DNA from: Streptomyces sp. NBC_01241
Lineage (GTDB): Bacteria > Actinomycetota > Actinomycetes > Streptomycetales > Streptomycetaceae
Assembly (NCBI RefSeq): GCF_041435435.1
Contig: NZ_CP108494.1
Location: 1-64,000, forward strand
DNA: 64,000 nt
Direction: 5' to 3'
Made by a program: the position numbers and the translations under genes. Numbering within the stretch: position 1 is the stretch's first letter; each line of letters starts with the position of its first letter. Below, one piece after another: positions 26,453 to 41,331 of this stretch. Below the pieces are notes generated by a model, which was given only the letters and a program-made list of their open reading frames with translations, did no database searches and was not told the DNA's origin.

Positions 26453-28108
26453 TCAGTGCATAGCCGACGGCGGAACGTTGGTCAGGTTCTCCTTCGTCAG
26501 CATCGTCCGGAACTCCGCCGGGGCGACCGTCTTCGTCCAGGCCAGCGCCTTGAGCCGCTTGGTGAGGGTGAAGTGGTAGTAACGGTCGTCGGGGTCGGCG
26601 AAGCCGTAAAGAGGCGGCGTGAACGGCGCATCTTCCAGAGCCTGCCAAATCCGGCTGGCGGCGGCGCTCGTGGCGAGTCGGCCCGCGCGGATTTCCTCGG
26701 TCCACGCGAAGGTCTGCTCCAGCAGCTCTGGCAGGCCGCGGGGCAGTGCGAACCAGAATGCACCCTCGCTCAGCCGATGCGTCGGTCGCCAGTCGCCGTT
26801 GCTGAGAGCGTGGTTGCGGGTGCTCTTCAGCGACAGGGCCGCCAGCATCGACCACAGCAGCCACACCCGGCTGAACGCGTTCCACAGTCGGAAGTCTCGC
26901 GCGGCAATCTGGGCGGCAGCGATGATCCGGTCGTTGAAGGCGATCAGTTCCGCCTGGAAGGCGGCCACCGGAGCGAACCGCTGCGGGGACCAGTCGTCCG
27001 TCCGGGCCGCCTGGAGCAGTACGGGTGCAAGGGCATAGACCAACTCGGCCGCCATCGTGACGTCCCGGGAGAGGAACATGTCGTTGCGGCTGGCCGAGCG
27101 CTCGAACAGGAAGTGCCGACCGCCCACCGTCGGGGAGACGGTGCGCTGCCACACGTCGTCGGTGCTCCACGGTGTCGTGGCGACCGCGCCGGAGAATGTC
27201 TCCCGAAGCTGCGGGAACCGATCGATCAGTGACCGGAACCCGGCCTCGGGGTCCTTCGGGAGGTCGCCGAAGACATCGGGGTCGACACTCACGGCGACCG
27301 AGGCCCGCTGAGTGCCGGCCTCGGGGTGGTTATCGAAGTGGGCGACCTGGATCCAGCCGCCGTTGAACAAGTGGCTGATCGTGCCCGCCGACCAGGGCGA
27401 CGCCTTGGGGTAGTTCTCCAGCGGCACCGCGTCCTCGAACTGTCGCAGCCCGCTGAAGTGCGCGGTCATCACACGGGAACGGGCACGCATGTCCGCCACC
27501 GGATCCGGTCCACCGAGCCTGGCGATGATCGGCGACTCCATACCGATCGCGTCCACCAGATAGCGGGCCTGATAGCGGACTCCGTCCGCGGTCGTGACGC
27601 TCACACCCGTGTTGCCGGGAAGCGGCGCGATGTCGGTCATCCTGCTGCGGTGCCGCGGCACGCGGGCGCCGTATTTGCGCGCCACCTCGTGTGCGTACGC
27701 GTCCACGTCCGGGCGGAACATGTGCCACTCGGAGTGCTCACCGGGCACGTTGAACTGAACCGTGTGAGCGGGGTTCTGCAGCTGCCCGGGCTGGTGGTGC
27801 AGGAAGCTCAGGCTGCGTTTGACACCACTGGTGCGCCTCACCGAGTCGGGCAGGTCGCAGGTGAGCCCGAACGACGCGATCTCTGGGACGTCGAACCGCC
27901 TGGCCAGGGTGAAGAAGACCTCGGCGGTGTACGGGACGGTGGTTTCCCCGGCCGGGGTCACGGCGTCTACCTCGGCGTCCACCAGCAGGACTCGCAGTCC
28001 GTGCCGGGCCAGGACGGCCGCCAGCAGGTTCGACGCCAGATGGGCTCCGACGAGTGCGATGTCGTACTTCTCTTCAGGGTCGGCGAACTCCTGCCGGCCG
28101 ATATTCAT
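26453..28108 (-). CDS. halogenase-family flavoprotein with eroded motifs
   Basis: 551 residues, homologous along its length to the two genes upstream. The usual GxGxxG nucleotide motif is GAHLAS (residues 21-26). GES is GET. The halogenase WxWxIP motif is replaced by WIQVAH. The GFIDPLxSRG segment of its relatives is replaced by ERSASRNDMFLSRD. A lysine matching the catalytic position is kept (K97 in GVKRSL). It is the last gene of the operon that starts with the PKS at 37161, 42 bp after the previous gene. It is probably not a standard FAD halogenase; it may be a partner subunit or a repurposed enzyme. In marinopyrrole biosynthesis a pair of related flavoproteins couples pyrroles rather than halogenating. 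Confidence 0.75.
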   Translation of the reverse strand: MNIGRQEFADPEEKYDIALVGAHLASNLLAAVLARHGLRVLLVDAEVDAVTPAGETTVPYTAEVFFTLARRFDVPEIASFGLTCDLPDSVRRTSGVKRSLSFLHHQPGQLQNPAHTVQFNVPGEHSEWHMFRPDVDAYAHEVARKYGARVPRHRSRMTDIAPLPGNTGVSVTTADGVRYQARYLVDAIGMESPIIARLGGPDPVADMRARSRVMTAHFSGLRQFEDAVPLENYPKASPWSAGTISHLFNGGWIQVAHFDNHPEAGTQRASVAVSVDPDVFGDLPKDPEAGFRSLIDRFPQLRETFSGAVATTPWSTDDVWQRTVSPTVGGRHFLFERSASRNDMFLSRDVTMAAELVYALAPVLLQAARTDDWSPQRFAPVAAFQAELIAFNDRIIAAAQIAARDFRLWNAFSRVWLLWSMLAALSLKSTRNHALSNGDWRPTHRLSEGAFWFALPRGLPELLEQTFAWTEEIRAGRLATSAAASRIWQALEDAPFTPPLYGFADPDDRYYHFTLTKRLKALAWTKTVAPAEFRTMLTKENLTNVPPSAMH

Positions 28109-28150
28109 GTGTTCTCCTCCACTAGGTCGCCGATGACGGACTGAGCGAGA

Positions 28151-29842
28151 TCAGAACAGCTTCTTCCCCCGAAGCCTCGCCTTCGCCACCGCACGCGCGT
28201 TCGCGGTGAGCATGCGGGCCACCTGGGGATCCCCCTCCTTCACGGCCCAACGGACGAGGTTGAACATCTTCTTCGGCGTCGGAACGATGAAGCGGACCTC
28301 GCGCTCGGCCAGTCCGAAGCCCTTGGGGAAGTAGTCGGCCTGTTGGATCTCCTCGTACAGCACGTCGGCAGCTTCGGCCGCGGATGTGGTGCCCGCTTCG
28401 AATGCGTCGGTCTGCTTGACCATCAGGTTGTGCAGTTCGGCGAAGCCGTCGTTGTCGGGCCAGTACAGGCCGACGTGCGGGACGTCCTCCAGGTTGACGA
28501 AGTGTTCGTCACGGCCGTCCTCGCGGAACCTGGTGAGCGACTCCTGCATCCGGTAGGTGCCGGCGTTCGCCCCCCAGCCCCAGATCCGGAAGATCGCGCT
28601 CCATAGGCCGTAGTCGGCCCAGGAAATGAACGCCGCGTTGACGAGTTCGTCGTTCACGTCGAGCATCGACTGTTGGAGCCGGTCGACATGGGCGAACTGC
28701 TCTGCGGAGAAGTCGTCGTCCTTGAACGCTCGCAACAGCCGGTAGGCGAGGATGTTGATCGCCTCGCAGGTGTTGGACAGGCCCCGCGAGAACAGCGGGT
28801 CGATGAACCCCGCCGCGTGCGAGAGCAGCGTCCAGCGATCACCCACGGTGGCGCTGGAGGAGTACTGCAGGCGGTCGGTGGAAACCCACTCGCGCACCGG
28901 GATGGCACTCTCGAACTGCCGGGCGATGTCCGGGAAGGGGGCGCAGAGCCGGGCGAAGTCCTCCTCGGGGCTCATCCCGGGCACTTTGGGGTAGACGCGC
29001 GGGTCGACCGTCATGCCGATGCTGCACAACGGGTTCGTCGACCACTTGTTGTTGTCGAAGCCGATCACCCAGGCCCAACCCCGCTCGAACATGTGGTGGA
29101 CCGTGCCCTCGTACCAGGGCAGTGGCGGCCGCAGCTCGGGGTGGATGTGGTCGAACAGTTGGTCGGTGGGCGTGACGTTCAGCGCGTGGTTCCACAGCGA
29201 CCGTGAGTGGTGCTTGAAGCGCACCGGGTCCTCGCGCAGCCCGAACTTCTCGGCCACCGGCGAGCGGAAGCCGGAGGCGTCCACGATGTGGCGCGCACGG
29301 TACTCGCCGCGTCGGCCGCTGAGCGTCACGCCCGAGCCGTCGAAGTCGATGTCGTCGACGAGGAAGTTCTGCCGCACCTTCGCGCCGTACTTGGCGGCCA
29401 CATGGAACAGATACGCGTCGACGTCCTGCCTGAAGTAGTGCGCGGCCTCGTGCAGGACCTGCGGCGGGGTGCCGAACTCGTTGACCTCACGAGGATTCTG
29501 CGGGGCGCCCTCGCGGTGCAGCAGGAACCCGAAGTGACGCTTGACGCCGAACCGTGCGCCCAGGGTCTTGGTCGTCTCGGTGAACGACGCCAGCGCGGAT
29601 ATCTCCGGAACGTCGTAGCGCTCGGCCAGGGTCCGCAGCGTCAGCAGCGTGTACGGGATGGTCGACTCGCCGATGGCGAACCGGGGGTGCTGTCCACCGT
29701 CGAGCAGCAGGACCTTGGCGCCCTGCCGCGCCAGGATCGCCGCGAGGAGCGAGCCGGCCAGGCCGGAGCCGAGAATCGCCACGTCATAGGTGACGGTCTC
29801 CGCAGCGCCGCCGTCCACACCCTCGCCTGTTGTTGTGATCAC
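28151..29842 (-). CDS. FAD-dependent halogenase (large class)
   Basis: 563 residues from a GTG with GAGGAGAG upstream. GSGLAGS is the FAD motif, GESTIPYT follows, and the catalytic lysine is in FGVKRHFGFL. The signature tryptophan motif reads WAWVIG instead of WxWxIP. SHAAGFIDPLFSRGLSNTCE near residue 340 closes the flavin and substrate tunnel. Such enzymes use FADH2, oxygen and chloride to make HOCl that is relayed to the lysine. The likely substrate is the phenolic or pyrrolic ring of the cluster's product. No flavin reductase is encoded in the window. Second in a three-gene halogenase-like series within the PKS operon. Confidence 0.85.
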   Translation of the reverse strand: MITTTGEGVDGGAAETVTYDVAILGSGLAGSLLAAILARQGAKVLLLDGGQHPRFAIGESTIPYTLLTLRTLAERYDVPEISALASFTETTKTLGARFGVKRHFGFLLHREGAPQNPREVNEFGTPPQVLHEAAHYFRQDVDAYLFHVAAKYGAKVRQNFLVDDIDFDGSGVTLSGRRGEYRARHIVDASGFRSPVAEKFGLREDPVRFKHHSRSLWNHALNVTPTDQLFDHIHPELRPPLPWYEGTVHHMFERGWAWVIGFDNNKWSTNPLCSIGMTVDPRVYPKVPGMSPEEDFARLCAPFPDIARQFESAIPVREWVSTDRLQYSSSATVGDRWTLLSHAAGFIDPLFSRGLSNTCEAINILAYRLLRAFKDDDFSAEQFAHVDRLQQSMLDVNDELVNAAFISWADYGLWSAIFRIWGWGANAGTYRMQESLTRFREDGRDEHFVNLEDVPHVGLYWPDNDGFAELHNLMVKQTDAFEAGTTSAAEAADVLYEEIQQADYFPKGFGLAEREVRFIVPTPKKMFNLVRWAVKEGDPQVARMLTANARAVAKARLRGKKLF

Positions 29843-29896
29843 GTCAGCTCTCCTCGTTCTTCGTTCCGTCGTGGTCGGTCGTGGTAGGCAGCGGGA

Positions 29897-31584
29897 TCAC
29901 CGGCGGCCGGGCCGGGACACCATGTTCCGAAGACGTTCCTTGACGAGCCCGCTCATGGCGCCGTGCATCAGCTCGCCGACCTCCTTGGGAGCCTCGGTGC
30001 CCGCCCAGCGGGCGGCCTGGGCCATCTTGGGCGGCGTGATGAAGACGTAGCGCTCTTTCGGGTCACCGATCCGGAACGCCGCGGGTACGTAGTCGGCCTC
30101 CTGGAGCACGCCGAACAATCGGTCCGCCGCGTCCTTCGGGGCCAGCGCCCCCTCGTCCACCTGGAGGCACAGCTCCAGCGCCGTGAAGCGCATCTGGTTG
30201 TACGTCTCGCTGATCGGGAACGGTGATCCCGGATACCGGGTCTGCTCCAGGTCGCGGAAAATTTCGTCCCGGCCGTGCGTGGCGAACGCGAAGTACGCGT
30301 TCTCGAGCGAGAGCGCCGCCAGAACGGTGCTCAGCGCCCAGGTGCGGAAGACCGCGTTCCACAAGTCGTAGTCACGGAAGGCGACGAACGAGGTATAGAC
30401 GAGGTCGTCGTGCACGTCGAACAGGCCCTGCTGAAGTTCTTCGACGTACTGGAACCGTTCCATCGCCCAGTCGCCGTCCCGGGCGGCGTCGATGAGCCGC
30501 CAGGCGAGGGCGTTGACCACCTCGAACGAGTTGGTCAGGCCACGGGAGTAGAGCGGGTCGATGAAGCCGGCTGCGTGCGAGGTGAGGCAGAACCGGTCGC
30601 CGATGACCTGCTTGGATGAGTACTGCAGTCGCCCTGTCGCCACCCACGGACGGGCGGCCCGGGCCCCCTCGAACTGCGTGGCCACATCCGGGAAACGCTG
30701 GAGGAAGGCGTCGAACTCCTCCTGCGGTGAGGCGTCGCCGGCCGGGTGGACCCGCGGGTCCAGCGTTAGGCCGACGCTGCACAGGGGGTTGAGGGAGTCC
30801 TTGTTGTTGTCGAACGGGATCACCCACAGCCACCCGCCGTCGAAGACGTGGTGCAGCGTGCCGTCGTGCCACCGACTGGGCTGGCGGTGCAGGCCTCCCG
30901 ACATCGTCTCGTCGTACGGCTTGACCCCGACCATGTGTGTGAAGACCGACCTCGAGTGCGTCCGCGCGCGGGTGGGCTCCTCGCGCAGACTGAGCCGGTT
31001 GGCCAACGGCGAGCGGAATCCGGAAGCGTCCACGATGTATTCGGCGTGGAACTCCTCGCCGGACTCGGCGCTCAGGACCACACCGGTGCCACCGTCGATG
31101 TCGATGTCATTGATCCGCACCCCGGTCCGGGCGTCCGCGCCGTACTGAAGCGCGACGTTGAACATGGACGCGTCCACGTCCTGACGGAACAGGTGCGTCT
31201 CGGTCTGCAGCGCCACCGGCAGGACCAGCTGGTTGGCCTCGGACGGGTTCTGGGCGTGTCCGGGGCGGTGGTAGACGAAGCCGAAGTTCTTCTTCCAGCC
31301 GCAGTTGCGGGAGATGTTGTCGCGGATGTCCTTGTACGTGGCGAGGGACGCGATCTCCGGCACGTCGTACCGCGCGGAGATGAGCCGTACCAGCGCCGAG
31401 GTGTACGGGATCGTGGACTCACCGACCGCGAACCGCGGATGCGTGCCGGCGTCCAGCAGCAGTGCCTTCACCCCGTTGCGGGCGAGTACCGCCGCGAGCA
31501 TGGACCCGGCGATGCCGGCGCCCAGGATCGCCACGTCGTACCGCTCCCGTGGAATGGGCGTTTTCATGGGCATGCTCATGTACC

Positions 31585-31588
<4 letters not shown>
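29897..31588 (-). CDS. FAD-dependent halogenase (large class), complete motif set
   Basis: 563 residues. The GTG at 31588 overlaps the PKS stop (GTGA), and an in-frame ATG at 31573 is an alternative. FAD motif GAGIAGS, GESTIPYT, catalytic lysine in NCGWKKNFGFVYH, the full WLWVIP motif and GFIDPLYSRGLTNSFE are all present. It is the only one of the three large halogenase-like proteins with every canonical motif. It is translationally coupled to the third-module PKS, consistent with tailoring of the ring formed there. Specificity for pyrrole versus phenol cannot be decided by eye. Confidence 0.87.
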
Positions 31589-37161
<5,573 letters not shown>

Positions 37162-37189
37162 GGACTCTGGACCTCCAGAATGACGGGAA

Positions 37190-37233
37190 CCCACAGTTGA
37201 TGAATTCAACGCTTGATGAATGCTCGACGATGT
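37190..37233 (-). promoter_or_regulatory. cluster operator A (PKS/halogenase operon)
   Basis: Contains ACAGTTGATGAATTCAACG and a second GATGAATG (37215-37222). It matches the GATGAnTTC core shared by the cluster's promoters and lies 30-70 bp before the PKS start. Confidence 0.65.
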
Positions 37234-37389
37234 TACGGTGGTGTGTCAACACACCTCTCCAGAACGCGACTTGACCGTCCGGCCGAGTCGCCGCGTCAAG
37301 CGCGAGGGCAAGTCAAACAACCCCGGGAACCGGACGCAGGGCGGCACGGCGACACGACCGGACGGCTCCTGGCGGCGCGCCCGCAGGGT

Positions 37390-38676
37390 TCAGCGCAGGA
37401 AGACGGGGAGCGAGTCCAGGCCGCGGAAGGGGGTGCGCAGCTCCCAGTTGAGCTCTTCCTCGGGGATGGCGAGACGCATGTGGGGGAACTCCTGCAGCAG
37501 GGACAGGGTTGCCAGGCCCACCACCTTCAGCGCCAGCCGCGAGCCGACGCAGAAGTGGATCCCGGAGCCGAAGGCGATGTGGTCCGCGGCGTTCTCCCGC
37601 TCGAAGTCCAGCACATCGGGGTTGGGGAACCTCTTCGGGTCGCGGTTGGCCGCCGAGACGGACAAGATCACGAGCGAGCCCTTGGGGATCACCCCACCGC
37701 CGACCTCGATGTCCTCCGTCGCGTAGCGGTTCGAGCCGGGCTGCTGGGGCCCGTCGAAGCGGAAGATCTCGTCCATCGCGGCAGGCATCAGCGACGGGTC
37801 GGCGAGCAGTTTCTCCTTCATCTCCGGGTACTTGAGCAGCCAGTACACACAGTTTCCGATCATGCTCTGAATGCCGAAGTAGCCGGCCAGCATGACCTGG
37901 ATCGCCGAGGCGAGGAGCTCGATCTCCTCCATCCGCCCCTCCTCCTCGGCCACCTGGACCAAAGTGGTCAGCAGGTCCTCGGCAGGGTGAAGACGCTTGT
38001 GGGCGATCTGCTCGGCCAGCAGCTCCTTGATCAGGTCCAGCCCGCCCTGGGCCGCCTCGACGTCCTTGCCGCCGGTCAGCTCGTCCATGCCCCGGGTGAA
38101 CGCCTCGTGCTTGTCCGGCGACACGCCCAGCAGTTGCGACTGCACCATCACCGGCAGCGGCTTGGCATAGCGCTCGATGAGCTCCACCCGGTCCTCGCCG
38201 GCGAGGGGGCCCAGCAACTCGTCGGCTATGCGCAGGATGTGGGGCTCCATCGCGTTGACCCGCTTGGCCGCGAACGACGGCACCACCAGCTTGCGCAGCC
38301 TGGTGTGGTCCGGCGGGTCCTGATTGATCATCATGTGCCCGGAGGCCTCGTCGCGCCGCAGCACCAGGCCGCCGACCGGCGGGGCCGCGAGAGAGCCGGC
38401 CCCCTTCGGCTTGGGGGCGTCGTCCAGGCTGCTGCTCAGCCGCGGATCGGCGTAGCAGGCCCGTACGTCGTCGTAGCGGGTGATGATGTACGCCTCGGAG
38501 CCATCACGGAGGATCACCGGGCGTACCGGCCCGGCCTCCTGCACTTCCTTGTACACGGGGTACGGGGCGTTTCCGAACTCGTTGCCCAGATGAACCGGAC
38601 ACCCCGCCGCGGCAGCCGCCTCGGCAAGGGATATCGGCGCTTCGTCCGCGCCCACCGACACGCCTTCAGTTGACAT
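37390..38676 (-). CDS. cytochrome P450 with atypical I-helix
   Basis: 428 residues from an ATG with GGAGGG upstream. The heme loop FGSGIHFCVG and the ExxR pair in DEIFRFD are canonical for bacterial class I P450s. The I-helix, where AGxE/DT normally supplies the proton-relay acid-alcohol pair, reads MLAGYFGIQSM, so both residues are missing. It would use electrons from a ferredoxin and ferredoxin reductase; none is next to it. It probably oxidises or couples the pyrrole-polyketide scaffold. Loss of the acid-alcohol pair is known in P450s that use substrate groups for proton delivery or do coupling chemistry. Its own operator B lies upstream. Confidence 0.9.
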   Translation of the reverse strand: MSTEGVSVGADEAPISLAEAAAAAGCPVHLGNEFGNAPYPVYKEVQEAGPVRPVILRDGSEAYIITRYDDVRACYADPRLSSSLDDAPKPKGAGSLAAPPVGGLVLRRDEASGHMMINQDPPDHTRLRKLVVPSFAAKRVNAMEPHILRIADELLGPLAGEDRVELIERYAKPLPVMVQSQLLGVSPDKHEAFTRGMDELTGGKDVEAAQGGLDLIKELLAEQIAHKRLHPAEDLLTTLVQVAEEEGRMEEIELLASAIQVMLAGYFGIQSMIGNCVYWLLKYPEMKEKLLADPSLMPAAMDEIFRFDGPQQPGSNRYATEDIEVGGGVIPKGSLVILSVSAANRDPKRFPNPDVLDFERENAADHIAFGSGIHFCVGSRLALKVVGLATLSLLQEFPHMRLAIPEEELNWELRTPFRGLDSLPVFLR

Positions 38677-38810
38677 TCAGCCCTCCAAACACTGGAGCCA
38701 GAGGCCGCCCGGGGTGGCCGGTGCGACAGGCCCGGCAGAACGGATTGGGACGTGGACTGCCGCGGCGCCGGATCGGGGTACGCCGACCGGGCTGCCCCAG
38801 AGCCCGCCAC

Positions 38811-38848
38811 TCACCACTTGATGATTTCACTGCCCGTTGAAGGATACG
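38811..38848 (-). promoter_or_regulatory. cluster operator B (P450)
   Basis: TCACCACTTGATGATTTCAC followed by the right arm CCGTTGAAGGATACG. The same right arm, CCGTTGGAGGGTACG, recurs in operator E. It lies 135 bp before the P450 start. Confidence 0.65.
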
Positions 38849-39091
38849 CGTCTGGGCGGGCGTGTCAACGGAATGCCGTACAAGGAGGGGATGTCGTCCC
38901 GTCCGGCGGGGGCCACGAGGGGCCAGGGGCTCCACGCGACGGGCGGGTGCGGCACACGCCGAGCGCCCCGCCTTCCGGCCGAAGCAGGGAGACGGGGCGC
39001 CGGGTTGTGCACCAACACCGGTGAGACGGTGTGGGGTTCGGCTCTGCTCCAGGGCGGGGGGGTGACCTGCGACAGAGCCGGGCTGGATGCG

Positions 39092-39126
39092 GACGGTTGC
39101 CGGGGAAGCGATCCCGGGCAACCGTC
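39092..39126 (-). terminator. stem-loop after the MFS gene
   Basis: A perfect 10-bp stem (GACGGTTGCC / GGCAACCGTC) with a 15-nt loop, 20 bp beyond the MFS stop. The rest of the 38677-39145 gap holds operator B and no gene. Confidence 0.55.
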
Positions 39127-39145
39127 CCGGGCGCGGACCGCAGGA

Positions 39146-40678
39146 CTACTGGCCGCCCGCCTTGGCGCCGACGGAAGGGGTGGCCTGGGCCTGAGCGTCC
39201 ACGGCCGGGGCGCCGGCCGGCGGACGGGCCCCCGGCGGCGGGCCCATCGGGCCACGCGGCAGCAGGAAGGTGGCCGCCAGCGTGAGGAGGCTGAGCCCGA
39301 TGCCGTACCAGCCCACGACCTCCAGGCCCTGCACGTAGTCGCCCTTGGTCGGGCCGCTGCCCAGCGCGTTGAAGAAGAACACGCCGAAGACGGCGACACC
39401 GATCGTGTTGGCGAACTGCTGGGCGGTGCTCAGCAGACCCGAGGCGACACCCGCCTGCTGCGGCGCCACCTTGGACATGACCACGCCCGTGAGCGCGGGC
39501 AGTGTGACACCCGTACCGAGGCCGCCGAGAACCATCGGCACGACCATCTCCCAGGCGGACGTGTCCGTCCCCGAGAAGTTCAGCTGGAACAGCAGCACCA
39601 CGGTGCTCAGCACCAGGAGCACCTGACCGATGGTGATGACCTTGACGCCGTACTTCATCAGCATCGGACGGGCCATCAGAGAGCTGAGCGCGAAGCCGAG
39701 GCCCATCGGCCCGAAGGTGAGACCGGCCCTCAGCGGAGACAGCCCCAGGCCGAACTGCAGGAACATCGTCATACCGAAGATGAACCCGGAATAGAAGGTC
39801 ATCACGCCGACGATGATCAGGATGCCCACGCCGTAGGACTTGTTCTGGAACAGCGACAGGTTCAGCATCGGCTCGCCGCCCTTGGCGAGCAACGCCTTCT
39901 CGTACATCACGGTGCCGATCGCGAAGGGCACCGAGAGGCCCAGCATGATCCAGCCCCAGACCGGCCACCCCTCGGAGCGGCCGAGGACGACAGGCAGGAT
40001 GGCGAGGCCGAGAGTGATCGAGATGCCGATGTTGCCGATCACGTCCTGCTTCGGCTTGCGGGCGGCCCTGGCGTTGGGGAGCAGCTTGGCCGCGAGCAGC
40101 ATGGTGACCAGACCGATCGGAATGTTGATCAGGAAGATCACCCGCCAGCCGAGGCTGGCGACGTCGGCCGACAGCAGCACACCGCCGAGGATCTGGGCGG
40201 CGACCACGGCGAGACCGATCGTGGCGCCGAACCAGGACAGCGCCTTGGGTCGCTCCGGCGGCGGGAAGGTCACGGTGATGAAGGCCACCACCTGCGGCAC
40301 CATGAGCGCGGCACCGACGCCCTGGATCAGACGGACGACCACGAGCTGCGAACCCGTCTGCGCGATCCCGCAGAACAGCGAGGCGACGGTGAACAGCCCC
40401 ATGCCGATCATGAACATCCGCTTGTAGCTGAAGATGTCACCCCATCGGCCACTGGCGACCAGCAGGCTGGCGTAGGTGAACGTGTAGCCACCGATGATGA
40501 GCTCGAGCGTTGCCTCACCGATGTTCAGCTGGGACTGCAGCGACGGGGTCGCGATGTTGATGACGTAGAAGTCGAAGATGGCCATGAACATGGCCACCAG
40601 GGCCACGGCCAGCATGGCCCAGCGCCGGGGATTCAGCTCGGCCGCAGGCGCCCCCGTCGGCGCGCTGGGTGAACTCAT
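39146..40678 (-). CDS. MFS drug exporter, DHA2 (EmrB/QacA) family
   Basis: 510 residues from an ATG with AGGAGG six bases upstream. There are about 14 hydrophobic segments. The family's motif C-like GVGAALMVPQVVAFITVTFP and the N-terminal AMFMAIFDFYVINIATPSLQ are visible. It should export the cluster product or related hydrophobic acids using the proton gradient, conferring self-resistance. It is divergently transcribed from a MarR regulator with an inverted repeat between them, a classic substrate-induced efflux arrangement. It does not carry the GATGA-type operator seen at the biosynthetic genes. Confidence 0.9.
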   Translation of the reverse strand: MSSPSAPTGAPAAELNPRRWAMLAVALVAMFMAIFDFYVINIATPSLQSQLNIGEATLELIIGGYTFTYASLLVASGRWGDIFSYKRMFMIGMGLFTVASLFCGIAQTGSQLVVVRLIQGVGAALMVPQVVAFITVTFPPPERPKALSWFGATIGLAVVAAQILGGVLLSADVASLGWRVIFLINIPIGLVTMLLAAKLLPNARAARKPKQDVIGNIGISITLGLAILPVVLGRSEGWPVWGWIMLGLSVPFAIGTVMYEKALLAKGGEPMLNLSLFQNKSYGVGILIIVGVMTFYSGFIFGMTMFLQFGLGLSPLRAGLTFGPMGLGFALSSLMARPMLMKYGVKVITIGQVLLVLSTVVLLFQLNFSGTDTSAWEMVVPMVLGGLGTGVTLPALTGVVMSKVAPQQAGVASGLLSTAQQFANTIGVAVFGVFFFNALGSGPTKGDYVQGLEVVGWYGIGLSLLTLAATFLLPRGPMGPPPGARPPAGAPAVDAQAQATPSVGAKAGGQ

Positions 40679-40765
40679 TGGGTGCCTCCTGGATGGGGAC
40701 GAGAGAACATCACTTGCCGACTAACGTTCTGCCGCCGACTGTAGGGACCGGGATCGATAGCCGTC

Positions 40766-40789
40766 AAGTCATTCGCTGGCTAGTGACTT
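40766..40789. promoter_or_regulatory. MarR operator candidate
   Basis: AAGTCA-N12-TGACTT is a perfect inverted repeat in the 174-bp gap between the MFS and MarR start codons. A partial related sequence (ACTTGCCGACTAACGTT) lies at 40712-40728. Confidence 0.6.
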
Positions 40790-40852
40790 ACCTGCCCGGC
40801 GGTTAGACTGCGGACGCGGGCGCACCTGTCGCCCGGCCATCGGAGGTAGAGC

Positions 40853-41293
40853 GTGAGCGAGTTCATGGATGTGTACACCCGCGCCTCCAAGACGTTCCGC
40901 GCCGTCACGGACGCCGCTCTACGACGCCACGGACTGCACCTGGGGCAGAATCTGGTGCTCGCCGCGCTGCACAAGAACGACGGTCAGACGCCCGGGGCGA
41001 TCGCCGCCGCGGTCAATGTCACGACTCCGACGATCGTCAAGATGGCCACCCGGATGACCGCGGCAGGACTGCTCACCCGCCGCCGCGACGATCGTGACAA
41101 CCGGCTGGTGCGGCTCTACCTGACCGACGAGGGGCGGCTCCTGCACGAGCCGGTCGAGCAGGAGCTGCTCGAGCTGGAGCAGCATCTGACCAAGGGCATC
41201 AGCCTCGACGAGGTACGCCACCTCATGGACATACTGACGCGGGTCGCGGACAACGCCCAGGCTCTGGGTGACACGGCCCCCGAGGCCGGCTGA
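40853..41293 (+). CDS. MarR-family transcriptional regulator
   Basis: 146 residues from a GTG with GGAGG six bases upstream. The winged-helix is clear: TPGAIAAAVNVTTPTIVKMA (recognition helix) and LLTRRRDDRDNRLVRLYLTD (wing, with the DxRxxR motif). MarR proteins bind phenolic or acidic ligands and release their operators. It probably represses the divergent MFS exporter and itself through the repeat at 40766-40789. A halogenated phenol or pyrrole product would be a fitting ligand. Confidence 0.9.
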   Translation: MSEFMDVYTRASKTFRAVTDAALRRHGLHLGQNLVLAALHKNDGQTPGAIAAAVNVTTPTIVKMATRMTAAGLLTRRRDDRDNRLVRLYLTDEGRLLHEPVEQELLELEQHLTKGISLDEVRHLMDILTRVADNAQALGDTAPEAG

Positions 41294-41297
41294 GCGA

Positions 41298-41331
41298 AGG
41301 CCGGCACTCGCCCGCAGGCGGCGTGCGGCCT
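41298..41331. terminator. hairpin between convergent marR and thioesterase genes
   Basis: Imperfect stem AGGCCGGCACTCGCC / GGCGGCGTGCGGCCT filling the 37-bp gap. It could end transcription from both sides. Confidence 0.5.

Noticed and set aside
38837..40672. Histidine/glutamate-rich frame antisense to the MFS gene
   Set aside because: Low-complexity composition and exact overlap with a 14-segment transporter gene.
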